DNA from: Nonomuraea polychroma
GTDB lineage: Bacteria > Actinomycetota > Actinomycetes > Streptosporangiales > Streptosporangiaceae
Reading direction: 5' to 3'
NCBI RefSeq assembly: GCF_004011505.1
Contig: NZ_SAUN01000001.1
Location: forward strand, 6,475,501 to 6,539,500
DNA: 64,000 bases
Numbering within the stretch: position 1 is the first letter of the stretch; every line of letters starts with the position of its first letter. Below, in pieces: positions 42,454 through 51,222 of the stretch. The notes below the pieces were generated by a model that was not told the DNA's origin, made no database searches, and saw only the letters and a program-made list of their open reading frames with translations. The position numbers and the translations under genes are program-made.

Positions 42454-42489
42454 GCGTGGCGGCCGGCGTCGCCGGCCTCCGAGCAGCGG

Positions 42490-44604
42490 TCAGGACGTGG
42501 TGGCCAGGGCCAGCGGGAGCACCGCCGGGGCGCCCGCGTGCCGTACGAGTGCCGCCGCCAGCGTCATCGTCCATCCGGTGTCGACGCGGTCGTCGATGAG
42601 CAGGACGGGCCCGCCGCACTGGGCGATCTGGGCACTGAGGTCCTTGGGCATGGCAAGGGTGGCCCTGACCGCCTGCACCCGCTTGGCGCTGTTGAACTGC
42701 TGCCCAGGCGCTCCCGCCCGATAGCCCAGCTCCCCGAGATAGGCCAGCCGCCCCACCTGTGCCAGCCGCTCGGCGAACGAGCGCACGAGCTTCGGCCGCG
42801 TCGCGGACGGAAGATTGACCACGGCCACGGGACGCTCCCGCCACTCCCACGCGGACAGCACCTTCACCACGGCCGCGAACATGTCGTCGGCCATCGGCGC
42901 GTCCTCACCGTTGAACAGCTCACGCAGCCGGTTGCCCCACCCGATGTCGGTCAGCCGTCCGAGCGCCCGGCCGGGCTCCGCCCCCAGCTCGGGCTTGATC
43001 CGCCCGGACAGGTCGGCAAGGCCGGTCGGCCACTGCCTGCGGGCCTCGATCTCGACGCCGGGCCTGCTCAGGCGCTCGCGGGCCTGCTCGACGGCCTGCG
43101 CGGCGATCTCCGGGGAGCGGTGCCTGCCGGTGCAGTTGTCGCAGCGCCCGCACGGCCGGGCGGCCTCGTCGTCGAGGTGCCTGCGCAGGTAATGCTCCCG
43201 GCACTCGGTCGTGGTCAGGTAGCCGAGCATGGCCTCCTGCTCGGCCCTGCGCTCGGCGGCGATGCGGCTGTAACGCTCGGTGTCGTACGCCCACGGCTCC
43301 CCGGTGGCCTCCCAGCCGCCCTTGACCCGCCGGACGGCGCCGTCCACGTCGAGGACCTTGAGCATCATCTCCAGGCGGCTGCGGCTCAGGTCGACGGCGG
43401 TCTCGAGTGCCGGGGTCGACATGACGCCGCGTTCTTCGAGGGTCTGGAGGGTGGCGCGGACCACCGGCTCGGGCGGAAAGGCCAGCGAGGCGAAATAGGC
43501 CCAGATGTCGCGGTCCTCGACGCCGGGCAGCAGGATCACCTCCGCCCGCTCCACCCCGCGGCCGGCCCGGCCCACCTGCTGGTAGTAGGCGACCGGCGAC
43601 TGCGGCGCGCCCACGTGCACCACGAATCCCAGGTCCGGCTTGTCGAAGCCCATCCCGAGCGCGCTCGTCGCCACCAACGCCTTGATCTTGTTGCTGAGCA
43701 GCGCCTCCTCGGCCGCCAGCCGCTCGGCCGGATCGGTCTGCCCGGAATAGGCGGCCACCTCGTGCCCCTGCTCACGCAGATAGCCGGCGATCTCGTGGGC
43801 GGCGGCCACGGTCAGCGTGTAGACGATGCCGGAGCCGGGCAGCTCGCGCAACGTCTGGGCCAGCCACGCCAGTCGCTGCTCGGCCGTGGGAAGGCGTACG
43901 ACGGACAGATGCAGGCTCTCCCGCTCCAGCGGCCCGCGCAGCACGAGCGTGTCGTCCCCGTCGGGGCGCAGCTCCGCGGGAAGGCGCATCTGCTCGGCCA
44001 CGTCGCGGGTGACACGGGCGTTGGCGGTGGCGGTGGTCGCCAGGACGGGGATGCCGGGCGGCAGGTCCTCGAACAGCCGCGCCAGCCTGCGGTAGTCGGG
44101 CCTGAAGTCGTGGCCCCAGTCGGAGATGCAGTGCGCCTCGTCGACCACCACGAGCCCGGCGCTCTCCGCCAGCTCGGGAAGCACGTTGTCGCGGAAATCG
44201 GGGTTGTTGAGCCGCTCTGGGCTGACCAGCAGCACATCGACCATGCCCTCGGCGACCTGGCCGTAGATCTCCTCCCACGCCTCGGGGTTGGCGGAGTTGA
44301 TCGTCACGGCCCTGATGCCGGCCCGCTCGGCGGCGGCGATCTGGTTGCGCATCAGCGCCAGCAGCGGCGAGACGATGACCGTGGGGCCCTCACCCAGCTC
44401 CCGCAGGAGCGCGGTGGCCACGAAGTAGACGGCCGACTTGCCCCAGCCGGTGCGCTGGACGACGAGGACCCTGCGCCGATCCAGGACGAGCGCCTCGATG
44501 GCGGCCCACTGGTCGTCGCGCAGTCGCGCGTGCTGTCCGGCGAGCGCCTGAAGGCGTTCCTCGGCCTCTTCTCTGAGCATGGCCGCGTCGGGCGCGTCAA
44601 TCAT
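42490..44604 (-). CDS. RecQ-family DNA helicase with phosphoribosyltransferase-like C-terminus
   Basis: 704 residues. Helicase motifs: motif I RTGWGKS at 51-57, DEAH at 155-158, ATTATANARV, and VATSALGMGFDKPDLGFVVH, in part. The RecQ zinc module is CREHYL plus CGRCDNC. After a winged-helix-like part the last 200 residues have PVAVVNLPSATRPKLVRSFAERLA and VLLIDDRVDTGWTMT at about 667-681, the PRPP-binding loop of type I phosphoribosyltransferases. This fusion hints at a repair helicase linked to nucleotide chemistry or a degenerate PRTase used for binding. Confidence 0.9.
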   Translation of the reverse strand: MIDAPDAAMLREEAEERLQALAGQHARLRDDQWAAIEALVLDRRRVLVVQRTGWGKSAVYFVATALLRELGEGPTVIVSPLLALMRNQIAAAERAGIRAVTINSANPEAWEEIYGQVAEGMVDVLLVSPERLNNPDFRDNVLPELAESAGLVVVDEAHCISDWGHDFRPDYRRLARLFEDLPPGIPVLATTATANARVTRDVAEQMRLPAELRPDGDDTLVLRGPLERESLHLSVVRLPTAEQRLAWLAQTLRELPGSGIVYTLTVAAAHEIAGYLREQGHEVAAYSGQTDPAERLAAEEALLSNKIKALVATSALGMGFDKPDLGFVVHVGAPQSPVAYYQQVGRAGRGVERAEVILLPGVEDRDIWAYFASLAFPPEPVVRATLQTLEERGVMSTPALETAVDLSRSRLEMMLKVLDVDGAVRRVKGGWEATGEPWAYDTERYSRIAAERRAEQEAMLGYLTTTECREHYLRRHLDDEAARPCGRCDNCTGRHRSPEIAAQAVEQARERLSRPGVEIEARRQWPTGLADLSGRIKPELGAEPGRALGRLTDIGWGNRLRELFNGEDAPMADDMFAAVVKVLSAWEWRERPVAVVNLPSATRPKLVRSFAERLAQVGRLAYLGELGYRAGAPGQQFNSAKRVQAVRATLAMPKDLSAQIAQCGGPVLLIDDRVDTGWTMTLAAALVRHAGAPAVLPLALATTS

Positions 44605-44972
44605 GCTCTCCTTGTTACCAGCTTTCCGCCCCTGGTGCGGCTAGCTACCGTTGCCGTCTTCCCACCCGATGGGTGCGGCCGGTTTCCCTTGCCGGCCTAC
44701 CGGCCCTGGTAGGTGCCTCGCTTCTCGTTGCAGGCTTCCCCCAAATGGGGCCGGCCGGCTCACGATTCACCACGCGGCCGGCCCACTGTGCGCGCCGTAA
44801 CGGCGGCCCGCCACTGAAGGGCTCAGAGGCCGTGTTCCTGGAGGGCCCTCAGCCGGAGTGCGGCGAGTGGCGGCCCAGCCGGCGAAGCCGTACAGGATGG
44901 GGGTGGAAAGGAGGCGCGCTGATCGCGGCGGGAAAGCCGGCAACGAGAAACGAGCCGCGCGTGTCCCGGGTC
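44605..44972. other. Intergenic region with several small hairpins
   Basis: 368 bp. Local inverted repeats include CACCC-GAT-GGGTG, GCCGG/CCGGC, CTACC-GGCCCT-GGTAG and CCCC-AAAT-GGGG between 44665 and 44755, then a dispersed repeat from 44774. No gene recognised. Confidence 0.5.
44774..44830. repeat. Dispersed repeat, copy 1
   Basis: Shares the exact 20-mer CGCCGTAACGGCGGCCCGCC (44793-44812), the preceding GCGG-CGGCCCAC and a looser tail (TGAA-G-GTCAGA-like) with 54774-54828. Confidence 0.6.
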
Positions 44973-45797
44973 TCAGGACGGGTCGGCGTGCTCAGGGAAG
45001 GCGTTGATGGTGACCCTGTGCATGCGGCGGCGTTCGGTGTAGTCCGCGACCGCGTAGTGCTGGGTGGGACGGTTGTCCCAGAAGGCCAGTGTGCCGGGCG
45101 CCCATTTGAGCCGGCACTGGTACTCAGGGGAGCGGATGTGGTCGATCAGCAGCGGCAGCAGCGCCTCGTTCTCCCGGTCCGACAGCCCGACCAGGCGGGT
45201 CGTCGAGGACCGGTTCACGAAGAGGGCCTTCCTGCCCGTCTCCGCGTGCACGCGCACCACCGGCCGCTCGATGGGCGGCCATTTGGCCTGGATCTCGGCC
45301 AGGTCGAACGGGTGCCCCTTCGCGATCGCCTTCTTCATCGACATCGTGATGTCGTGCACGGCCGTCAGCTCGTCGCACAGCCGTTGCAGCGGCGGGGACA
45401 GGGTCTCGTACGCCAGGTAGGTGTTGGCCCAGCACGTGTCGCCGCCCACGCTGGGCAGCTGGACGCAACGCAGCAGGGAGCCCATGGGCGGTGTGGGCTC
45501 GAAGGTGTTGTCGCTGTGCCACTCGTCGGCGCCCTCGCTCTTGGGGGAGGTCTGGTCGAGCACGTGGATGGGGCTGGCGGCGTCCTTCTTGAAGGCCGGG
45601 TGGTTGAGCGTGCCGAAGTTCAGGGCGAACTGCAGGTGCTGCTCGTCGTCGATGTGCTGGTCGCGGAAGAACAGCACGAGGTGCTTGAGCCAGCCCTCCC
45701 GCAACGTCGCAACCTCTTCCTGCGACAGCGGCTTGCGCAGATCGACCCCGGTGACCTCGGCGCCGATGTGCTTGGTCACAGGATGAAACTCGATCAT
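44973..45797 (-). CDS. TauD/TfdA-family Fe(II)/2-oxoglutarate dioxygenase
   Basis: 274 residues. Iron ligands are His94 and Asp96 (EWHSDNTF) and His247 (TQHYAVADY); the 2-oxoglutarate arginine is in RRRMHRVT near 258-261. The whole length matches taurine or alkyl-sulfonate/aryloxyacid dioxygenases, which release sulfite or cleave ethers; which substrate is used cannot be told. Start at ATG 45797 behind GGAGG. A perfect palindrome lies 46 bp upstream. Confidence 0.88.
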   Translation of the reverse strand: MIEFHPVTKHIGAEVTGVDLRKPLSQEEVATLREGWLKHLVLFFRDQHIDDEQHLQFALNFGTLNHPAFKKDAASPIHVLDQTSPKSEGADEWHSDNTFEPTPPMGSLLRCVQLPSVGGDTCWANTYLAYETLSPPLQRLCDELTAVHDITMSMKKAIAKGHPFDLAEIQAKWPPIERPVVRVHAETGRKALFVNRSSTTRLVGLSDRENEALLPLLIDHIRSPEYQCRLKWAPGTLAFWDNRPTQHYAVADYTERRRMHRVTINAFPEHADPS

Positions 45798-45842
45798 GAC
45801 GCCTCCGGAGACAGGTCGGAACCCACGCTCCGAACGTACGAC

Positions 45843-45858
45843 CCAAGCAATTGCTTGG
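45843..45858. promoter_or_regulatory. Perfect 16-bp palindrome upstream of the TauD-like gene
   Basis: CCAAGCAATTGCTTGG, flanked by GAC and GTC arms that extend the symmetry imperfectly. AT-rich centre and location before the start codon are typical of a TetR, MarR or GntR operator. No such regulator gene is next to it. Confidence 0.6.
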
Positions 45859-46126
45859 TCAAGCATTCTGTAGGTTGAAGGCGCGCCGATCGAACACATC
45901 TACGAAACCGGAGAAGGTCGCGTAGGATTTGCCCCAGGGGTATCCGGCTCGTGCCATCATCTCCAGGGGCGAACATGCCGGAACCCACCCGGTCGCCTGG
46001 CCGTCATCGCCTCGCACGCCTATCTGACGCTTCTTCGGCGAGCCGACGGATACGGTTACAGCACAAGGACAGAAGGAGGATGCGCTTCCCCTCGGCGCGA
46101 CGGCCGAGGCAGCCGCGCAGCACAAG

Positions 46127-48649
46127 ATGGCCCGACGTACGACTGCACCCCCGCCTGAGGACTTCGAGGAGCGGATCGTCGACATCGACGTCTCCTCCGA
46201 AATGCGCACGAGCTTTCTCGAGTACGCGTACTCGGTGATCTACCAGCGGGCCCTGCCCGACGCGCGTGACGGCCTCAAGCCCGTGCAGCGTCGCATCCTC
46301 TACTCGATGAGCGAGATGGGCCTGCGCCCCGATCGGGGACACGTCAAGTCCTCGCGGGTCGTCGGCGACGTGATGGGCAAGCTCCACCCGCACGGCGACT
46401 CCGCCATTTACGACGCGCTGGTGCGGCTGGCACAGCCGTTCTCCATGCGGCTGCCGCTGGTGGACGGCCACGGCAACTTCGGCTCGCCCGACGACCTGCC
46501 CGCCGCCATGCGATACACCGAGGCCAGGCTGGCGCCGGCGGCCATGCTCATGGTGGAGTCGCTCGACGAGGAGACCGTCGGCTTCAAGCCCAACTACGAC
46601 GGGCAGGAGACCGAGCCCGTCGTCATGCCGTCGGCGTTCCCCAACCTGCTGGTCAACGGCACGAGCGGCATCGCGGTCGGCATGGCGACCAACATGGCGC
46701 CGCACAATCTCACCGAGGTCGTGGCGGCCGCCCGTCATCTGATCAAGAAGCCGGACGCGACGCTGGACGAGCTGATGAGGTTCGTGCCGGGTCCCGACCT
46801 GCCGACCGGCGGCTCGATCATCGGGCTGCAGGGGGTGCGGGACGCGTACGAGACCGGGCGTGGCACGTTCCGGATGCGGGCCAAGTGCGTCGTCGAGCAG
46901 ATCACCCCGCGCCGCAAGGGCATCATCGTCACCGAGCTGCCCTACAACGTCGGCCCCGAGCGCGTGGTCACCAAGATCAAGGAGCTGGTGACCTCCAAGA
47001 AGCTCCAGGGCATCGCCGACCTGAAGGACCTCACCGACCGGCACAAGGGCCTGCGGCTGGTCATCGAGATCAAGAACGGCTTCATCCCCGAGGCGGTCCT
47101 CGAGGAGCTCTACCGGCTGACGCCGATGGAGGAGACGTTCGGCATCAACAACGTCGCCCTGGTGGACGGCGAGCCGCGTACGCTCGGCCTGCGCGAGCTG
47201 CTCCAGGTCTACGTCGACCACCGGATCGAGGTCGTGCGCCGCAGGTCCGAATACCGGCGCCGCAAGCGCGAGGAACGCCTGCACCTGGTCGACGGCCTGA
47301 TCACCGCGCTGCTCAACATCGACGAGGTCATCCAGGTCATCCGCTCCTCCGACGACTCGGCGCAGGCGCGGACGCGGCTCATGGACGTGTTCGACCTGAC
47401 CGAGATCCAGGCCGCCTACATCCTCGACACGCCGCTGCGCCGCCTGACCCGCTACGACAAGCTGGAGCTGGACCGGGAGAAGGAGACGCTGAGCGACGAG
47501 ATCGCCAAGCTGACCGAGATCCTGTCCTCGGAGACCAAGCTGCGCCAGGTCGTCTCCGGCGAGCTGGCCGAGGTGGCCAAGAAGTACGGCACGCCGCGCC
47601 GCACGGTCCTGCTGGAGTCGCCCGGCGTGGCCCGCACTCCCGTCGCCTCGCTCCAGGTGGCCGACGACCCGTGCCTGGCGCTGCTGTCGTCGACCGGCCT
47701 GCTGGCCCGCACCTCCGACGCCGCGCCGCTGCCTGGCGAGGGCGAACGTTCGGCGCATGACGTGCTGATCTCGGTGGTGCGCACGTCGGTGCGGGGCGAG
47801 GTCGGCGTGGTGACGTCGCTGGGCCGGCTGATCCGGGTCCAGGTCGTGGACCTGCCGACGCTCCCGTCCGTGGCCAATCCGCCGTCGTTGTCGGGCGGTC
47901 ACCCGGTCTCCGAATACGTCTCGCTGGAGCCGGACGAGAAGGTCATCGGTCTGGGGTCGCTGGATCCCGACGGGCCGGGGCTGGCGCTGGGCACGGCACA
48001 GGGCGTGGTCAAGCGGGTGGTGCCCGACTACCCGGCCAACCGCGACGACTTCGAAGTGATCACCTTGAAGGACGGCGACACCGTGGTGGGCGCGGTCGAG
48101 CTGGTGTCGGAGTCCCACGATCTGGTGTTCATCGCCTCCAACGCCCAGCTGCTGCGCTACCCGGCCTCGCTGGTACGCCCGCAGGGGCGCCCGGCGGGCG
48201 GCATGGCGGGGATCCGGCTGGAGGACGGGGCGAGGGTGATCTGGTTCGGCGTCGTCGATCCCGACCGGCCCGCGCAGGTCGTCACGGTCGCCGGGTCGTC
48301 CACCGCGCTGCCGGGGACACAGGTGGGCGGCGGCAAGGTGTCCGACTACGCCGAGTTCCCGGCCAAGGGCCGGGCCACCGGTGGGGTGCGGGCGCAGCGG
48401 TTCCTGAAGGGCGAGGACGAGTTGCTGCTGGCGTGGGCGGGACCCGCGCCGGCCAAGGCGGTGTCCGCGGTGGGCAAGCCGGTGCCGCTGCCGGAGGAGC
48501 TCGGGCGGCGGGACGGCTCGGGCGTCCGCCTGACGCACACCATCGGCGCGATCGGCGGCGCCCTCGGCTCCGGACCCGAGGTGGATCCGCCTTCCAGCGG
48601 CGGCGCTCCAGGCGAGTTGCCGCCTGGCGACGAGCAGACGACGCTCTAG
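46127..48649 (+). CDS. parC: DNA topoisomerase IV subunit A (GyrA/ParC family)
   Basis: 840 residues. The breakage-reunion domain has the quinolone-determining region GKLHPHGDSAIYDALVRLAQ and catalytic Tyr130 (AAMRYTEARL). The C-terminal pinwheel blades are degenerate, with no clean GyrA box, which favours ParC over GyrA. The partner subunit is at 51223-53289. It decatenates daughter chromosomes. ATG 46127 is the only good start; a hairpin terminator follows. Confidence 0.88.
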   Translation: MARRTTAPPPEDFEERIVDIDVSSEMRTSFLEYAYSVIYQRALPDARDGLKPVQRRILYSMSEMGLRPDRGHVKSSRVVGDVMGKLHPHGDSAIYDALVRLAQPFSMRLPLVDGHGNFGSPDDLPAAMRYTEARLAPAAMLMVESLDEETVGFKPNYDGQETEPVVMPSAFPNLLVNGTSGIAVGMATNMAPHNLTEVVAAARHLIKKPDATLDELMRFVPGPDLPTGGSIIGLQGVRDAYETGRGTFRMRAKCVVEQITPRRKGIIVTELPYNVGPERVVTKIKELVTSKKLQGIADLKDLTDRHKGLRLVIEIKNGFIPEAVLEELYRLTPMEETFGINNVALVDGEPRTLGLRELLQVYVDHRIEVVRRRSEYRRRKREERLHLVDGLITALLNIDEVIQVIRSSDDSAQARTRLMDVFDLTEIQAAYILDTPLRRLTRYDKLELDREKETLSDEIAKLTEILSSETKLRQVVSGELAEVAKKYGTPRRTVLLESPGVARTPVASLQVADDPCLALLSSTGLLARTSDAAPLPGEGERSAHDVLISVVRTSVRGEVGVVTSLGRLIRVQVVDLPTLPSVANPPSLSGGHPVSEYVSLEPDEKVIGLGSLDPDGPGLALGTAQGVVKRVVPDYPANRDDFEVITLKDGDTVVGAVELVSESHDLVFIASNAQLLRYPASLVRPQGRPAGGMAGIRLEDGARVIWFGVVDPDRPAQVVTVAGSSTALPGTQVGGGKVSDYAEFPAKGRATGGVRAQRFLKGEDELLLAWAGPAPAKAVSAVGKPVPLPEELGRRDGSGVRLTHTIGAIGGALGSGPEVDPPSSGGAPGELPPGDEQTTL

Positions 48650-48694
48650 GTCTCGCCGACTTCAGGTCAGGGCTTCCTCGAGCACACGACTCAC

Positions 48695-48733
48695 GCCCGC
48701 GCCCCGATCCGGCTTCCGGACAGGGGCGCGGGC
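48695..48733 (+). terminator. Terminator after parC
   Basis: GCCCGCGCCCC (48695-48705) pairs perfectly with GGGGCGCGGGC (48723-48733), with a nested TCCGG-CTT-CCGGA hairpin in the loop. The remaining gap to 48988 has a short tandem repetition (GCGCGGTGGGGTGA, 48916-48949) and no gene. Confidence 0.7.
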
Positions 48734-48988
48734 ACGCGTGTCCTGAGGGCGCCAGGCGTTGACCCTCCTGGCCCAGGCGACCTGGCTGACGCCTCGAACG
48801 GGCCCCGAGCGGCCGCTTACACCTCCATGGGGGATGCGGTCGCTGACGCGTCGCACCGGTCCAAGCGGCCGCTGGCGCTTCACAGACCGCTGGGCCCCGC
48901 CGCCGGGCGGGGTCAGCGCGGTGGGGTGAGCGCGGTGGGGTGAGCGCGGCACGGGCCAGCACGGCAGGGTGTGGGCCGGTCGGCCGGG

Positions 48989-49360
48989 TCAGTCGCGGCA
49001 GAGGCAGAACGTGTGCCCGGCCGGATCGAGGAACACCCGGAAGCTGTCGTCCTCGCTGGGCTGGTGCTCATGTTTGACGGCGCCGATCTCGAGCGCCCGC
49101 TTCTCCGCCTCCTCGATGTCGTCCACGTGGAGGTCGAGGTGGAGCTGCTGCGGCCGCTCGGGGTCGGGCCAGGTCGGCCGCCGGAAGTCCGGTGCGAGCT
49201 GGAACGCCAGCCGCCGGGGCGGCCCGCCGTCGGTCACCACCACCCAGTCCTCCTCGACCGACGCGATCGGCCAGCCCAGCAGCCGGGAGTAGAACTCCGC
49301 GAGCCCTTGGGGGTCGGGTGTGTCGAGTACGATGCTCCGGAATTCCGCGATGCCCCTCAT
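48989..49360 (-). CDS. VOC (glyoxalase-like) family protein
   Basis: 123 residues: FRSIVLDTPDPQGLAEFYSRLLGWP, in part, and HLDLHVDDIEEAEKRALEIGA with final DPAGHTFCLCRD. Complete metal-binding VOC fold, substrate unknown. ATG 49360 is better spaced from GAGG than ATG 49363. Divergent from the redoxin gene. Confidence 0.88.
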   Translation of the reverse strand: MRGIAEFRSIVLDTPDPQGLAEFYSRLLGWPIASVEEDWVVVTDGGPPRRLAFQLAPDFRRPTWPDPERPQQLHLDLHVDDIEEAEKRALEIGAVKHEHQPSEDDSFRVFLDPAGHTFCLCRD

Positions 49361-49391
49361 CATTCACCTCTCGGACCGTGGGGTTGCGAGA

Positions 49392-49964
49392 ATGGATGCC
49401 ATGGCTGTCAACTCGTTCATGGTTCCGCTCGGCGCTCCCGCGCCCGATTTCGATCTCACCGCCATCGACGGCGGCAGCGTCTCACTGGAAGACCTCAAGG
49501 ACTCCCCCGCCACGCTAGTGGTCTTCCTGTCCAATCACTGCCCCTACGTGCGGCACATCGAGAAGGGCCTGGGCGCGCTGGCCGCAGACTACGGCGCCAG
49601 GCTGTCGATCGTCGCCATCTGCAGCAACGACAGCGTGAACTACCCGGACGACGATCCCACACACCTGGCCGAACAGGCCGCCAGGGCCGGCTTCACGTTC
49701 CCGTACCTGCTGGACGACACCCAGGAGGTGGCCAAGGCGTACAAGGCGGCCTGCACGCCCGATTTCTTCCTGTACGACTCCCAGCTCAGGCTCGTCTACC
49801 GGGGAGAGTTCGACGGTTCCCGCCCGGGCAACTCGGTGCCGGTGACCGGCTCGTCGCTGCGGGCGGCCATCGACGCCCTGTTGGAGGGCGGCGATGTGCC
49901 CTCCGAGCAGAACCCGTCGATCGGCTGCGGCATCAAGTGGAAGCCGGGCAACGAGCCCAAGTGA
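49392..49964 (+). CDS. Thioredoxin-fold redoxin (AhpC/TSA-like, NHCPYV type)
   Basis: 190 residues with the active-site motif SNHCPYVRHI near residue 47, in which only one Cys of the CxxC is present, and the family C-terminal ending PSIGCGIKWKPGNEP. Typical of the thioredoxin-like proteins often called PrxL or AhpC/TSA. Likely a thiol peroxidase or disulfide reductase. Starts at 49392 or 49401 are both possible. Confidence 0.85.
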   Translation: MDAMAVNSFMVPLGAPAPDFDLTAIDGGSVSLEDLKDSPATLVVFLSNHCPYVRHIEKGLGALAADYGARLSIVAICSNDSVNYPDDDPTHLAEQAARAGFTFPYLLDDTQEVAKAYKAACTPDFFLYDSQLRLVYRGEFDGSRPGNSVPVTGSSLRAAIDALLEGGDVPSEQNPSIGCGIKWKPGNEPK

Positions 49965-50004
49965 ACGGCTTCGAGCGCTGCGCTCGCGCCTCGTGCCGCC
50001 GCGT

Positions 50005-50031
50005 GGCATGCCCGGGACCACCGGGCATGCC
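50005..50031. terminator. Hairpin after the redoxin gene
   Basis: GGCATGCCCGG and CCGGGCATGCC pair perfectly (11 bp) around a five-base loop. It can end transcription from the plus strand. No T-run. Confidence 0.65.
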
Positions 50032-50152
50032 CGCCAGGCTAGTTCCGATGCCGGATCTACGGTGAGTCCAGCGGGCCGAAGGCACGCAGTGCGGCGGCCG
50101 GCCCGAGGGGGTTCCCAAAAGAGCTTTTGATTTTCCGCCGGCCGTGGCCGGT

Positions 50153-50470
50153 TTACCCGGCGGAGGCGGTGATCGCGTTCGGGAGCGCGAGCAGGAGCTC
50201 GTGCGGCTCGCCACCTTGCCAGTGCCGGATCAGCCGGGTGCCGGCCTCCCCGGGATCGAACTCCTCACATCCCAGCGGCCCGAAGCAGCCCGCCTTGTCC
50301 AGCATCAAAATGAGCGGATCGTCGTCGGGCAGGCTGGCGGCGTAGGCAGCGGTGTCGAGCAGGGCCAGCGCACACCTGGCGTTGCGGCCGTCGTCGTTGG
50401 ACTCCACGCGGTCGAGGCGGCGCCAGGCTTGGGCGCGGAGATACGCGGCGAGCGATTCGGACCTGGTCAC
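50153..50470 (-). CDS. Conserved hypothetical protein
   Basis: 105 residues starting at GTG 50470 behind AGAAGG. Sequence is helical (ESLAAYLRAQAWRRLDRVES, ARCALALLDTAAYAASLPDDD) with a Cys pair in KAGCFGPLGCEEF. No domain recognised; such small proteins occur beside carbonic anhydrase and parE genes in related genomes, from memory. Function unknown. Confidence 0.6.
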   Translation of the reverse strand: MTRSESLAAYLRAQAWRRLDRVESNDDGRNARCALALLDTAAYAASLPDDDPLILMLDKAGCFGPLGCEEFDPGEAGTRLIRHWQGGEPHELLLALPNAITASAG

Positions 50471-50610
50471 GACTAAACCTTCTTCGATCACGTACAAGCG
50501 GCTACGACATCATCACGCAAGGTGACGTCGTTTCGTGGGAGGTTTGCCATCTCCAGCATGTCGCCACCCCGGCAGCGGCCATCTTTGAGGGTGCTGCCAT
50601 CATCTGGGGC

Positions 50611-51105
50611 ATGAGTGCGTTCGACGACCTGTATGCGGCCAACGCTAAGTTTGCGAAGAACTTCGGAAGCTCTGATCTCACCGGCCGGGCAGCGCGCGGG
50701 CTGGCCGTCGTGACCTGCATGGACTCGCGCATCGACCCGCTCGGCCTGCTGGGGCTGCAGGCGGGTGACGCCAAGATTCTCCGCAACGCCGGGGCGCGCG
50801 TGACCGATGACGTGCTGCGGACGCTGGTGCTGGCCGTTTACCTGCTGGGCGTCGAGCGGGTGCTGGTCATGCCGCACACGGACTGCGGCATGGCGAAGGT
50901 GACGGACACGGACGTGCACGCTCTCACCAGTGGGCGCGGGGTGGACACCCGCAGCCTGGAGTTCCATACGGTGCCCGACCAGTTTGAGGCGCTGCGCCAC
51001 GATCTGACCCGTATCCGCACCAGCCCGTTTCTGCCTGCCGACATGCCGGTGGCCGGCGCGATCTACGACGTCCGGACGGGCCGCCTGACTCCGTCGGAGT
51101 TCTGA
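50611..51105 (+). CDS. Beta-carbonic anhydrase
   Basis: 164 residues. Zinc ligands Cys36 (CMDSR), His89 and Cys92 (HTDCG), with Asp38-Arg40 dyad intact. It interconverts carbon dioxide and bicarbonate in the cytosol. Short beta-class form common in actinobacteria. ATG 50611 with a weak upstream GGGGC. Confidence 0.92.
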   Translation: MSAFDDLYAANAKFAKNFGSSDLTGRAARGLAVVTCMDSRIDPLGLLGLQAGDAKILRNAGARVTDDVLRTLVLAVYLLGVERVLVMPHTDCGMAKVTDTDVHALTSGRGVDTRSLEFHTVPDQFEALRHDLTRIRTSPFLPADMPVAGAIYDVRTGRLTPSEF

Positions 51106-51222
51106 GACACCCCTTCGGCGTTCTGAGACACCTCTGAGGGGGCCCAGGACGGCCTCAGAAACGTCCAGACGGCCCCCATGGCCTCTGCCTGCCCTGGTGG
51201 GCCGTGGGGGCTCGGGGGGCCG

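Noticed and set aside
42538..44712. 724-codon open frame antisense to the RecQ-like gene
   Set aside because: Shadow frame with no family features.
46004..48538. 844-codon open frame antisense to parC
   Set aside because: Shadow frame; parC is certain on the plus strand.
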